Positions 5,925 through 11,449 of a stretch of 11,449 nt of DNA are shown one piece after another. Location: the NCBI GenBank assembly GCA_012841845.1, contig DUTZ01000558.1, forward strand, positions 1 through 11,449, written 5' to 3'. A program made the position numbers and the translations under genes. The notes below the pieces were generated by a model, which saw only the letters and a list, made by a program, of their open reading frames with translations, made no database searches and had not been told where the DNA came from. How positions within the stretch are numbered: the first letter of the stretch is position 1; each line of letters starts with the position of its first letter. Source of the stretch: Actinomycetales bacterium (GTDB lineage: Bacteria; Actinomycetota; Actinomycetes; Mycobacteriales; Mycobacteriaceae).

Positions 5925-6419
5925 ATGGAGTTCAAGGTCGGCGACACCGTCGTCTACCCGCACCACGGCGCCGCGGTCATCCAGGCGATCGAGATGCGGA
6001 CGGTCAAGGGCACCGAGAAGGAATACCTCGTCCTCAAGGTCTCGCAGGGCGATCTCACGGTCCGGGTCCCGGCCGAGAACGCCGAGTACGTCGGCGTGCG
6101 CGACGTGGTCGACGAGGCGGGACTGGACAAGGTCTTCGAGGTCCTCCGGACCGCCCACGTGGAGGAGCCCACCAACTGGTCGCGCCGCTACAAGGCCAAC
6201 GGCGAGAAGCTGGCCTCGGGCGACGTCAACAAGGTCGCCGAGGTCGTCCGTGACCTGTGGCGCCGCGACCTCGACCGCGGCCTCTCCGCGGGAGAGAAGC
6301 GCATGCTGGCCAAGGCCCGCCAGGTGCTCGTGGGCGAGCTCGCGCTCGCCGAGCGCGCCGACGAGGCCCACGCGGACCAGCTGCTCGACGAGGTCCTGGC
6401 CTCCGCCGCGCCGGCCTGA
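5925..6419 (+). CDS. carD: RNA polymerase-binding transcription factor CarD
   Basis: This 164-residue essential actinobacterial factor stabilises open promoter complexes, notably at rRNA promoters. The N-terminal Tudor-like RNA-polymerase interaction domain (about 1-55, [15 protein letters not shown]) retains Arg25 and Arg47, which contact the polymerase beta subunit in M. tuberculosis. The helical C-terminal domain retains Trp85 (in NWSRRYKAN), which wedges the upstream edge of the bubble. Overall identity to mycobacterial CarD is very high. The ATG at 5925 matches the known N-terminus and has a ribosome binding site; ATG at 5895 would add ten residues and is rejected. ispD follows after 14 bp, so carD, ispD and ispF are probably one transcript. 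Confidence 0.97.
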   Translation: MEFKVGDTVVYPHHGAAVIQAIEMRTVKGTEKEYLVLKVSQGDLTVRVPAENAEYVGVRDVVDEAGLDKVFEVLRTAHVEEPTNWSRRYKANGEKLASGDVNKVAEVVRDLWRRDLDRGLSAGEKRMLAKARQVLVGELALAERADEAHADQLLDEVLASAAPA

Positions 6420-6433
6420 CGGTCCGCGGCCGA

Positions 6434-7198
6434 GTGACGCGACACGACATCGGCGGCCACCCCGCCCCCACGGGCCGGGTGGCCGCCGTCGTTCCCGCCG
6501 CCGGTTCCGGCACGCGCCTCGGCGCGGGGATGCCCAAGGCCTTCGTCGCCCTCGAGGGGCGGACGATGCTCGAGCGGGCCGTGGCCGGCCTGCTCGCCTC
6601 GGGGGCGGTCGACGACGTGGTGGCCGTGGTCCCCGCCGACCGCGTGGACGAGGCCGAGCGGCTGCTGCGGCCGCTGGGCGGCGACGACCACCTCGTCGTC
6701 GTCACCACCGGCGGAGCCGAGCGCACCGACTCCGTCCGCAACGGCCTCGCCGCGCTGGGCCGCGCCGGGGGGCGGGGAGATGGTGACGCCTACGCCGCCC
6801 TGCTCGTGCACGACGCCGCGCGCTGCCTCACCCCCGCCGGGCCGATCCGGCGCGTGGTGGACGCGGTCCGTGCCGGGGAGCGCGCGGTGGTCCCCGTGCT
6901 GCCGGTCGTGGACACCGTCAAGGAGGTCGACGGCGAGGGCTACGTCACCGGCACCCCGGACCGCGCCGCGCTGCGCGCCGTCCAGACCCCGCAGGGCTTC
7001 GACCCCGCCACCCTGCTCGCCGCCTACGACGCGGGCGGCGACGTGGCCACCGACGACGCCGGACTCGTCGAGCGGGTCGGCGTGCGCGTGGCCACCGTCC
7101 CCGGCGACGCGCTGGCCTTCAAGATCACCACCGCCGCCGACCGCGAGCGCGCCGTCACCGAGCTCTCGCCCCGGACCACGACCAAGGAGCCCCGATGA
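6434..7198 (+). CDS. ispD: 2-C-methyl-D-erythritol 4-phosphate cytidylyltransferase IspD
   Basis: This 254-residue enzyme joins MEP and CTP to give CDP-ME in the non-mevalonate isoprenoid pathway. It shows the nucleotide-binding loop [10 protein letters not shown] with MPK (about 21-35), VHDAAR at 125-130, the substrate-region TPQGF at 185-189, TDDAGLVE around 206-213, and AFKIT at 228-232. GTG at 6434 gives a 15-residue tail before the first strand; GTG at 6479 would start right at the strand (VAAVVPA) and is less likely. No clear ribosome binding site is visible, consistent with translational coupling to carD 14 bp upstream. The stop overlaps the ispF start as ATGA. Confidence 0.95.
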   Translation: MTRHDIGGHPAPTGRVAAVVPAAGSGTRLGAGMPKAFVALEGRTMLERAVAGLLASGAVDDVVAVVPADRVDEAERLLRPLGGDDHLVVVTTGGAERTDSVRNGLAALGRAGGRGDGDAYAALLVHDAARCLTPAGPIRRVVDAVRAGERAVVPVLPVVDTVKEVDGEGYVTGTPDRAALRAVQTPQGFDPATLLAAYDAGGDVATDDAGLVERVGVRVATVPGDALAFKITTAADRERAVTELSPRTTTKEPR

Positions 7199-7677
7199 GC
7201 CAGCCCGTCATCCCCCGCGTGGGGATCGGCACCGACGCCCACCAGGTCGAGAAGGGCAAGCCGTGCATGATGGCGTGCCTGCACTTCCCCGACACCGACG
7301 GCTGCGAGGGGCACTCCGACGGCGACGTGGTGGCCCACGCCCTCGTCGACGCGCTGCTCTCCGCGGCCGGGCTCGGCGACCTCGGGGCCCTGGTCGGCAC
7401 GGGGCGCAAGGAGTACGACGACGTCTCCGGCGAGCGCCTGCTCCGCGAGGCCTGCGCGGCGCTCGCCGAGCACGGCTGGACGATCGGCAACGCCGCCGTG
7501 CAGATGGTCGGCAACCGGCCCAAGATGGGGCCCCGCCGGGTCGAGGCGGAGCAGACCCTCTCGGCGATCATCGGCGCCCCGGTCTCGGTGAGCGCCACCA
7601 CCACCGACGGCATGGGGTTCACCGGGCGCGGCGAGGGCGTGTCCGCCGTGGCGACGGCGCTGGTCTACCGGGGCTGA
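7195..7677 (+). CDS. ispF: 2-C-methyl-D-erythritol 2,4-cyclodiphosphate synthase IspF
   Basis: This 160-residue trimeric enzyme cyclises CDP-ME 2-phosphate to MEcPP with release of CMP. Metal ligands are visible as Asp14 and His16 (GTDAHQV) and His48 (after GHSDGDVVA). The C-terminal [14 protein letters not shown] is the family signature for the CDP site. Length matches the family. It overlaps ispD by four bases (ATGA), so translation is coupled. The intermediate kinase IspE is not in this window, as in other actinobacteria where it lies elsewhere. A 54-bp gap separates it from cysS, which has its own candidate promoter. Confidence 0.96.
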   Translation: MSQPVIPRVGIGTDAHQVEKGKPCMMACLHFPDTDGCEGHSDGDVVAHALVDALLSAAGLGDLGALVGTGRKEYDDVSGERLLREACAALAEHGWTIGNAAVQMVGNRPKMGPRRVEAEQTLSAIIGAPVSVSATTTDGMGFTGRGEGVSAVATALVYRG

Positions 7678-7717
7678 CGGGCCGGGTCGGGCCGCGCTGG
7701 CCGGGGGACCGGGCCGG

Positions 7718-7723
7718 TAGACT
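7718..7723 (+). promoter_or_regulatory. Candidate -10 box of a leaderless cysS promoter
   Basis: TAGACT fits TANNNT and ends 8 nt before GTG at 7732. No ribosome binding site lies between them. It would let cysS be transcribed independently of carD-ispD-ispF. The rest of the ispF-cysS gap is GC-rich with no clear hairpin. Confidence 0.55.
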
Positions 7724-7731
7724 CGGGCCCC

Positions 7732-9153
7732 GTGACGCTCCATCTGTACGACACCGCCACCCGAAGCCTCCGGGAGTTCACCCCCGTCCGCGAGGGGCAC
7801 GCGTCCGTCTACCTGTGTGGAGCGACCCCGCAGTCGGTGCCGCACATCGGCCACCTGCGCTCCGGCGTGGCCTTTGACGTGCTACGCCGCTGGCTCGCGG
7901 CCACGGGCTACGACGTGGCGTTTGTCCGGAACGTCACGGACATCGACGACAAGATCCTCACCAAGGCCGCCGAGCACGGCCGCCCCTGGTGGGAGTGGGT
8001 GGCCACGCACGAGCGCGAGTTCACCCGCGCCTACGACGTGCTGGGCGTGCTGCCGCCGTCCACCGAGCCGCGCGCGACCGGGCACGTCACGCAGATGATC
8101 GACTACATGGAGCGGCTCGTCGAGAACGGCTTCGCCTACGCCGCCGAGGGCTCGGTGTACTTCGACGTGGCCGCGTGGTCGGCCTCCCCGGAGGGCGACT
8201 ACGGCAGCCTGTCCGGGCACCGGCTCGAGGAGGTGGACCAGGGCGAGGGCGTCTCGCGCGGCAAGCGCGACCCCCGCGACTTCGCCCTGTGGAAGGCCGC
8301 CAAGCCCGGCGAGCCCAGCTGGCCCACCCCGTGGGGCGACGGCCGGCCGGGCTGGCACCTCGAGTGCTCGGCCATGGCCACCTGGTACCTCGGCGGGACC
8401 TTCGACATCCACGCCGGCGGCCTGGACCTGCAGTTCCCGCACCACGAGAACGAGATGGCCCAGTCGCACGCCGCCGGTGACGGGTTCGCGCGCTACTGGA
8501 TGCACAACGGCTGGGTCACCATGAGCGGCGAGAAGATGAGCAAGTCGCTCGGCAACGTGCTCAGCGTGCCCAACGTGCTCGCGCAGGTCCGCGCCGTGGA
8601 GCTGCGCTACTACCTCGGCAGCGCGCACTACCGCTCGATGCTCGAGTACTCGCCCGAGGCCCTGCAGGAGGCGGCCGCCGGGTACCGGCGGATCGAGGCG
8701 TTCGTGCGGCGCGTCGCCGAGGCGGTGGGCCCCGACGGCGAGGTGCCGGTCGGGGAGTGGACCGACGGCTTCGCCGCCGCGATGGACGACGACCTCGGCG
8801 TGCCGGCCGCCCTGGCGGAGATCCACGGCACCGTGAGGGCCGGCAACACCGCGCTCTCGGCGGGCGATCACGACGCGGCGCTGGCCGCGGCGTCGGCCGT
8901 CCGCGCGATGACCGCCGTGCTGGGCGTGGACCCGCTCGATCCGCACTGGGCGGCGGACGGCGGCGGGGACGACGCGGCGATGACCGCGCTCGACGCGCTC
9001 GTGCGGGCCGAGCTCGACGCCCGTAGTGCCGCCCGCGCGGCCAAGGACTTCGCCACCGCCGACGCCATCCGGGACCGCCTGGTCGCGGCGGGCATCGAGG
9101 TGGCCGACACCGCGGACGGCCAGAAGTGGTCGCTCGCCCACCGGGAGGACTGA
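7732..9153 (+). CDS. cysS: Cysteinyl-tRNA synthetase
   Basis: This 473-residue class I synthetase charges tRNA-Cys. It has the HIGH motif at 38-41, KMSKS at 268-272, and the active-site zinc ligands Cys29, Cys212, His237 and Glu241 that select cysteine. After the catalytic core come the stem-contact and anticodon-binding helical regions (about 310-473). Full length and the C-terminal tail ([12 protein letters not shown]) match CysS rather than the shorter mycothiol ligase MshC, which shares the fold and zinc site. GTG at 7732 matches the family N-terminus ([14 protein letters not shown]) and lies 8 nt after TANNNT. The 3' end contains the ribosome binding site of rlmB (GGGAGG, 9143-9148), so the two are probably cotranscribed. 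Confidence 0.97.
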   Translation: MTLHLYDTATRSLREFTPVREGHASVYLCGATPQSVPHIGHLRSGVAFDVLRRWLAATGYDVAFVRNVTDIDDKILTKAAEHGRPWWEWVATHEREFTRAYDVLGVLPPSTEPRATGHVTQMIDYMERLVENGFAYAAEGSVYFDVAAWSASPEGDYGSLSGHRLEEVDQGEGVSRGKRDPRDFALWKAAKPGEPSWPTPWGDGRPGWHLECSAMATWYLGGTFDIHAGGLDLQFPHHENEMAQSHAAGDGFARYWMHNGWVTMSGEKMSKSLGNVLSVPNVLAQVRAVELRYYLGSAHYRSMLEYSPEALQEAAAGYRRIEAFVRRVAEAVGPDGEVPVGEWTDGFAAAMDDDLGVPAALAEIHGTVRAGNTALSAGDHDAALAAASAVRAMTAVLGVDPLDPHWAADGGGDDAAMTALDALVRAELDARSAARAAKDFATADAIRDRLVAAGIEVADTADGQKWSLAHRED

Positions 9154-9158
9154 CTGAC

Positions 9159-10130
9159 ATGGCGGGCAACTCGAACCGGCGCGGCGCGATCCGCAAGTCC
9201 GGCACCAAGAAGGGTCAGGTCGTCGGCTCGGGCGGCCAGCGGCGCCGCGGCCTCGAGGCCCGGGGCGCCACCCCGAGGGCCGAGGACCGGACCTACCACC
9301 CCGCGCACCGGCGCGCCAAGGTCGCCAGCCGCAAGGCCGAGGGCGCGCAGCAGCGCCGCCGGCACGCGCAGAAGCAGGCCGAGGGGCCCGAGCTCGTGGT
9401 GGGCCGCAACCCGGTCGTCGAGTGCCTGCGCGCCGGCGTGCCCGCCACCGCGCTCTACGTGGCCGTGGGCGCGGAGAACGATGAGCGGCTCACCGAGGCC
9501 GTGCGCTTCGCCGCCGACCACGGGATCTCGATCCTCGAGGTGCCGCGCCACGACCTCGACCGCATGACCTCCAACGGCATGCACCAGGGGATCGGCCTGC
9601 AGGTGCCGCCGTACGAGTACGCCGACCCCACCGACATGCTGGAGAGCGCGCTCGGCTCCGCGCGGCCCGCGCTGCTCGTGGCGCTGGACAACATCACCGA
9701 CCCGCGCAACCTCGGAGCGGTGATCCGCTCGACCGCGGCGTTCGGCGGCCACGGCGTGCTCATCCCCGAACGGCGCAGCGCCTCGATCACGGCCGTCGCG
9801 TGGCGCACCTCCGCCGGCGCCGCCGCCCGGCTGCCCGTGGCGCGGGCGACGAACCTCAACCGCACCCTGCTCGAGTGGGCCAGGTCGGGCGTGCAGCTCG
9901 TCGGCCTGGACGCCGGCGGCGACGTCTCGCTGGACGACTACGACGGCACCGGCCCCACCGTCGTGGTGGTGGGCTCCGAGGGCAAGGGCCTGTCGCGGCT
10001 CGTGCGCGAGAACTGCGACTCGATCCTCTCGATCCCCATCGCCTCGGACGTGGAGAGCCTCAACGCCTCCGTCGCCGCGGGCGTGGTGCTGAGCGAGTTC
10101 GCGCGCCAGCGTCGCGCCGCGACGGGGTAG
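9159..10130 (+). CDS. rlmB: 23S rRNA 2'-O-ribose methyltransferase, RlmB/SpoU family
   Basis: This 323-residue SPOUT-class enzyme uses S-adenosylmethionine to methylate a ribose 2'-OH, in RlmB the G2251-equivalent of 23S rRNA. A basic, disordered N-terminal extension (about 1-76, rich in Arg, Lys and Gly) precedes the substrate-binding domain (about 79-150, [10 protein letters not shown]). The trefoil-knot catalytic domain follows: motif 1 at 181-191 ([11 protein letters not shown]), motif 2 at 271-280 ([10 protein letters not shown]) and motif 3 at 291-306 ([13 protein letters not shown]). It is close to Rv3579c. ATG at 9159 is six bases after the cysS stop and has GGGAGG upstream. A related family, including thiostrepton-resistance enzymes, shares this fold, so the exact target nucleotide is inferred. 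Confidence 0.93.
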   Translation: MAGNSNRRGAIRKSGTKKGQVVGSGGQRRRGLEARGATPRAEDRTYHPAHRRAKVASRKAEGAQQRRRHAQKQAEGPELVVGRNPVVECLRAGVPATALYVAVGAENDERLTEAVRFAADHGISILEVPRHDLDRMTSNGMHQGIGLQVPPYEYADPTDMLESALGSARPALLVALDNITDPRNLGAVIRSTAAFGGHGVLIPERRSASITAVAWRTSAGAAARLPVARATNLNRTLLEWARSGVQLVGLDAGGDVSLDDYDGTGPTVVVVGSEGKGLSRLVRENCDSILSIPIASDVESLNASVAAGVVLSEFARQRRAATG

Positions 10131-10149
10131 CGCACGGGGCGTACACGGG

Positions 10150-10155
10150 TACTCT
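10150..10155 (+). promoter_or_regulatory. Candidate -10 box upstream of the mini-ORF and 61-residue gene
   Basis: TACTCT fits TANNNT. Six bases separate it from an in-frame GTG at 10162, as at the other leaderless starts. It lies 20 bp after the rlmB stop and would make the downstream genes a separate transcript. A -35 element is not evident. Confidence 0.5.
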
Positions 10156-10161
10156 GTGGCG

Positions 10162-10191
10162 GTGAAAGCCCTTCCGCCAGTAGAGGAGTGA
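10162..10191 (+). CDS. Possible leaderless nine-codon leader peptide
   Basis: GTG at 10162 begins a nine-codon frame (MKALPPVEE) that ends at TGA 10189-10191. Its last codons, GAG GAG, are also the Shine-Dalgarno sequence for the 61-residue gene (ATG at 10197). Its stop overlaps an alternative in-frame GTG of that gene as GTGA (10188-10191). Ribosomes translating it would cover and then leave the downstream initiation site, so it could couple or modulate translation. Leaderless short ORFs upstream of genes are known in mycobacteria, some of them cysteine-rich attenuators; this one has no cysteine. It contains a Pro-Pro pair, a known slow point for ribosomes. Translation is inferred from the promoter spacing only. 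Confidence 0.35.
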   Translation: MKALPPVEE

Positions 10192-10196
10192 ACCCC

Positions 10197-10382
10197 ATGC
10201 TCGGATCGCTGTACGACGTCTCGATGCGCCTGGCCTCGGCGCTCATGCGGTCCACCGCCGGCTCCGGCGAGATCAACCCCGGCTCCATCGCCGGCGCGTC
10301 GGTGACGCTGCCGGTGCTCTCACTCTACGAGGCCGGTCGCGCGGCGGGCATCCCCGCAGAGTGGCTCATCCCCGCGCCCTGA
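10197..10382 (+). CDS. Small 61-residue protein of unknown function
   Basis: This small protein starts at ATG 10197, with GAGGAG (10183-10188) 8 nt upstream. An alternative GTG at 10188 would add three residues but places the ribosome binding site too close. The N-terminal third (LYDVSMRLASALMRS) looks like an amphipathic helix. The middle is Gly/Ser/Pro-rich (PGSIAGASVTLP), and a second helix-like part (LSLYEAGRAAGIPAEWL) ends the protein. There is no signal peptide, clear membrane segment or cysteine. Codon use is like the neighbours (third-position G/C), which supports coding. I do not recognise it. It is convergent with the phosphotransferase gene and separated from it by a GC palindrome. 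Confidence 0.7.
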   Translation: MLGSLYDVSMRLASALMRSTAGSGEINPGSIAGASVTLPVLSLYEAGRAAGIPAEWLIPAP

Positions 10383-10391
10383 CCGGCCCGG

Positions 10392-10407
10392 GCCCGGCCG
10401 GCCGGGC
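10392..10407. terminator. GC palindrome between convergent genes, possible bidirectional terminator
   Basis: GCCCGGCCGGCCGGGC is a perfect 16-bp palindrome filling most of the 25-bp gap between the stop of the 61-residue gene (10382) and the stop of the phosphotransferase (10408). A hairpin would serve both strands. There is no T-tract, which is common for actinobacterial terminators, but runs of GGCC are also expected by chance in this composition. Confidence 0.4.
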
Positions 10408-11388
10408 TCAGGCGCGCGGGCGGTGCGGCGACCGGCTGTGGTCGAACATCGCCCGCGCCTGCGGCCACGTCTGGACGCCGTAGCGCAGGTGGGCGGCGAC
10501 GAGGAACAGCGCCTCGAGCCGCCGGTACGTCCAGGCGCGGTCGAGCAGGTCGGCCTCGCCCGGCCGGGGGTGGATCCGGCCGACGTAGTGGGCCAGCACC
10601 TCGTCGACGAACGCCGGCCCGTAGTCGTACAGCCCGGCGAAGTCCGCGGCCGGGTCGCCGAGGCACATGTCGGTGAAGTCGATCACCCCGAGCCGCCCCG
10701 GCGCCGCCGCGGTCTCGCGCTGCCAGTACAGGTGCCGCGGGGCGAGATCGTTGTGCAGGAACACCACCGGCCTCCCGGGCCCGGCGCGGTCGGCCAGCAG
10801 CGCGGCCACCTCGTGGCAGATCTCGCGCGCCGTGCACAGCTCGTCCTCCGTGAACACCTCCGGCAGGTCGGTCGCCAGGACCTGCCGCGCGAAGTCCAGG
10901 TTCTCCGGCTGGTACGCGGCCGGCACGCGGTCGATCGGCGACGACGAGGTGTCCAGGACGTGCAGCGCCGAGAGCAGTCCCCCGATCTGCGCGGCGAGCG
11001 ACGTCCGCTCGGTCGGTGGCAGGGCGGCGAGCAGCTCCGGGGTGAGCCGGTCCCCACGGACCATGGGGTAGCCGGCGAAGCGCAGCCCGCCGCCGTCCAG
11101 GCTCGCCGGCCGGTGCGTGTAGCGGGGGACCGCCACGTCCACCCGCGTGGCCAGGTGGTCGAGGACCTCCACCTCGTGCGGCAGGCGCTCGTAGGCGTGG
11201 GAGTCGGTGGGGAAGCGGAACACGAGGTCCGCACGGCCCCGGGCGTCGGCCCCCGAGCAGCCGCGCAGGATCAGGGCGACGTGGTCCCAGCCCTCCTCGG
11301 TGCGCTCCGCCGACTCCCAGACGAGCGTCGGGTACACCTCGTGGACGGCCTCCAGGGCGGGGTCGGTGCCCTCGTCGTCGTCGTTCAC
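10408..11388 (-). CDS. APH-family phosphotransferase (small-molecule kinase-like)
   Basis: This 326-residue protein has the aminoglycoside phosphotransferase/choline-kinase fold. An N-lobe with a strand-loop region (WDHVALIL, about 34-41) and LVFRFP at about 55-60 is followed by the C-lobe catalytic loop FLHNDLAPRHLYW with His212, Asn213 and catalytic Asp214. The metal-binding Asp237 is in VIDF, followed by LGDPAADFA (244-252). Arg58 occupies the place of the usual ATP-binding lysine; Arg there is seen in many actinobacterial members. The substrate is unknown, and aminoglycoside resistance should not be assumed. GTG at 11388 is chosen because TANNNT lies 7 nt upstream; GTG at 11397, three codons earlier, would overlap that box. 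It has no partner gene in the window. Confidence 0.88.
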   Translation of the reverse strand: MNDDDEGTDPALEAVHEVYPTLVWESAERTEEGWDHVALILRGCSGADARGRADLVFRFPTDSHAYERLPHEVEVLDHLATRVDVAVPRYTHRPASLDGGGLRFAGYPMVRGDRLTPELLAALPPTERTSLAAQIGGLLSALHVLDTSSSPIDRVPAAYQPENLDFARQVLATDLPEVFTEDELCTAREICHEVAALLADRAGPGRPVVFLHNDLAPRHLYWQRETAAAPGRLGVIDFTDMCLGDPAADFAGLYDYGPAFVDEVLAHYVGRIHPRPGEADLLDRAWTYRRLEALFLVAAHLRYGVQTWPQARAMFDHSRSPHRPRA

Positions 11389-11395
11389 GGCGACC

Positions 11396-11401
11396 ACGCT
11401 A
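11396..11401 (-). promoter_or_regulatory. Candidate -10 box of a leaderless phosphotransferase promoter
   Basis: TAGCGT on the minus strand fits TANNNT and ends 7 nt before GTG at 11388. The 48 bases from 11402 to the right edge are GC-rich upstream sequence in which I see no -35 box or other gene. Confidence 0.5.
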
Positions 11402-11449
11402 GCGCGCCCGCCACCGGCGAGGCGCTCGCGCGGGGGTCCGGCCGTCAGC

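Noticed and set aside
7732..9153. Mycothiol ligase MshC instead of CysS
   Set aside because: The protein has the full length and C-terminal region of CysS; MshC is shorter at its C-terminus.
1..11449. CRISPR array, insertion sequence, tRNA or rRNA genes
   Set aside because: No regularly spaced repeats, transposase-like proteins, terminal inverted repeats or tRNA-like cloverleaf sequences were seen on either strand.

Overview
The window is very GC-rich DNA, roughly 70% or more by eye, with almost no spacing between genes. It comes from an actinobacterium of the Mycobacteriales/Corynebacteriales. From about 1312 to 10130, gene content and order follow the Mycobacterium tuberculosis block Rv3579c-Rv3592 closely: mhuD, mutY, canB, an Rv3587c-type membrane-anchored protein, disA, lpqE, carD, ispD, ispF, cysS, rlmB. 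The genus cannot be fixed by eye. A Dietzia-like or other high-GC relative is plausible, but that is a guess.

Layout. 1-1328: the 3' end of an exported-looking protein gene, a small three-helix membrane protein gene (minus) and a circularly permuted YpsA-type SLOG protein gene (plus). These three are outside the mycobacterial block. 1312-2554: the heme-degrading monooxygenase mhuD and the adenine glycosylase mutY (both minus). 2573-3949: beta-carbonic anhydrase canB and a membrane-anchored secreted protein (both plus). 3978-5703: the diadenylate cyclase disA and the lipoprotein lpqE (minus), directly adjacent; radA, which sits between them in mycobacteria, is absent. 5925-7677: carD, ispD and ispF (plus, tightly packed, with an ATGA overlap between ispD and ispF). 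7732-10130: cysS and rlmB (plus). 10162-10382: a nine-codon mini-ORF and a 61-residue protein of unknown function (plus). 10408-11388: an APH-type phosphotransferase (minus), convergent with the unknown gene across a perfect GC palindrome.

The genes are mostly housekeeping. They cover transcription control (CarD), isoprenoid precursors (IspD, IspF), cysteine charging (CysS), rRNA methylation (RlmB), oxidative DNA repair (MutY), CO2 hydration (CanB), second-messenger synthesis (DisA, c-di-AMP) and heme breakdown (MhuD).

The strongest signal beyond the genes is regulatory. Six starts lie 6-8 nt downstream of a TANNNT hexamer, the arrangement expected of leaderless transcripts: mhuD, mutY, the Rv3587c-type gene, cysS, the mini-ORF and the phosphotransferase. 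This pattern also helps choose several start codons. I found no mobile element, CRISPR array, tRNA or rRNA. I see no clear evidence of a new multi-gene system; the least explained pieces are the mini-ORF/61-residue gene pair and the lpqE-disA junction lacking radA.
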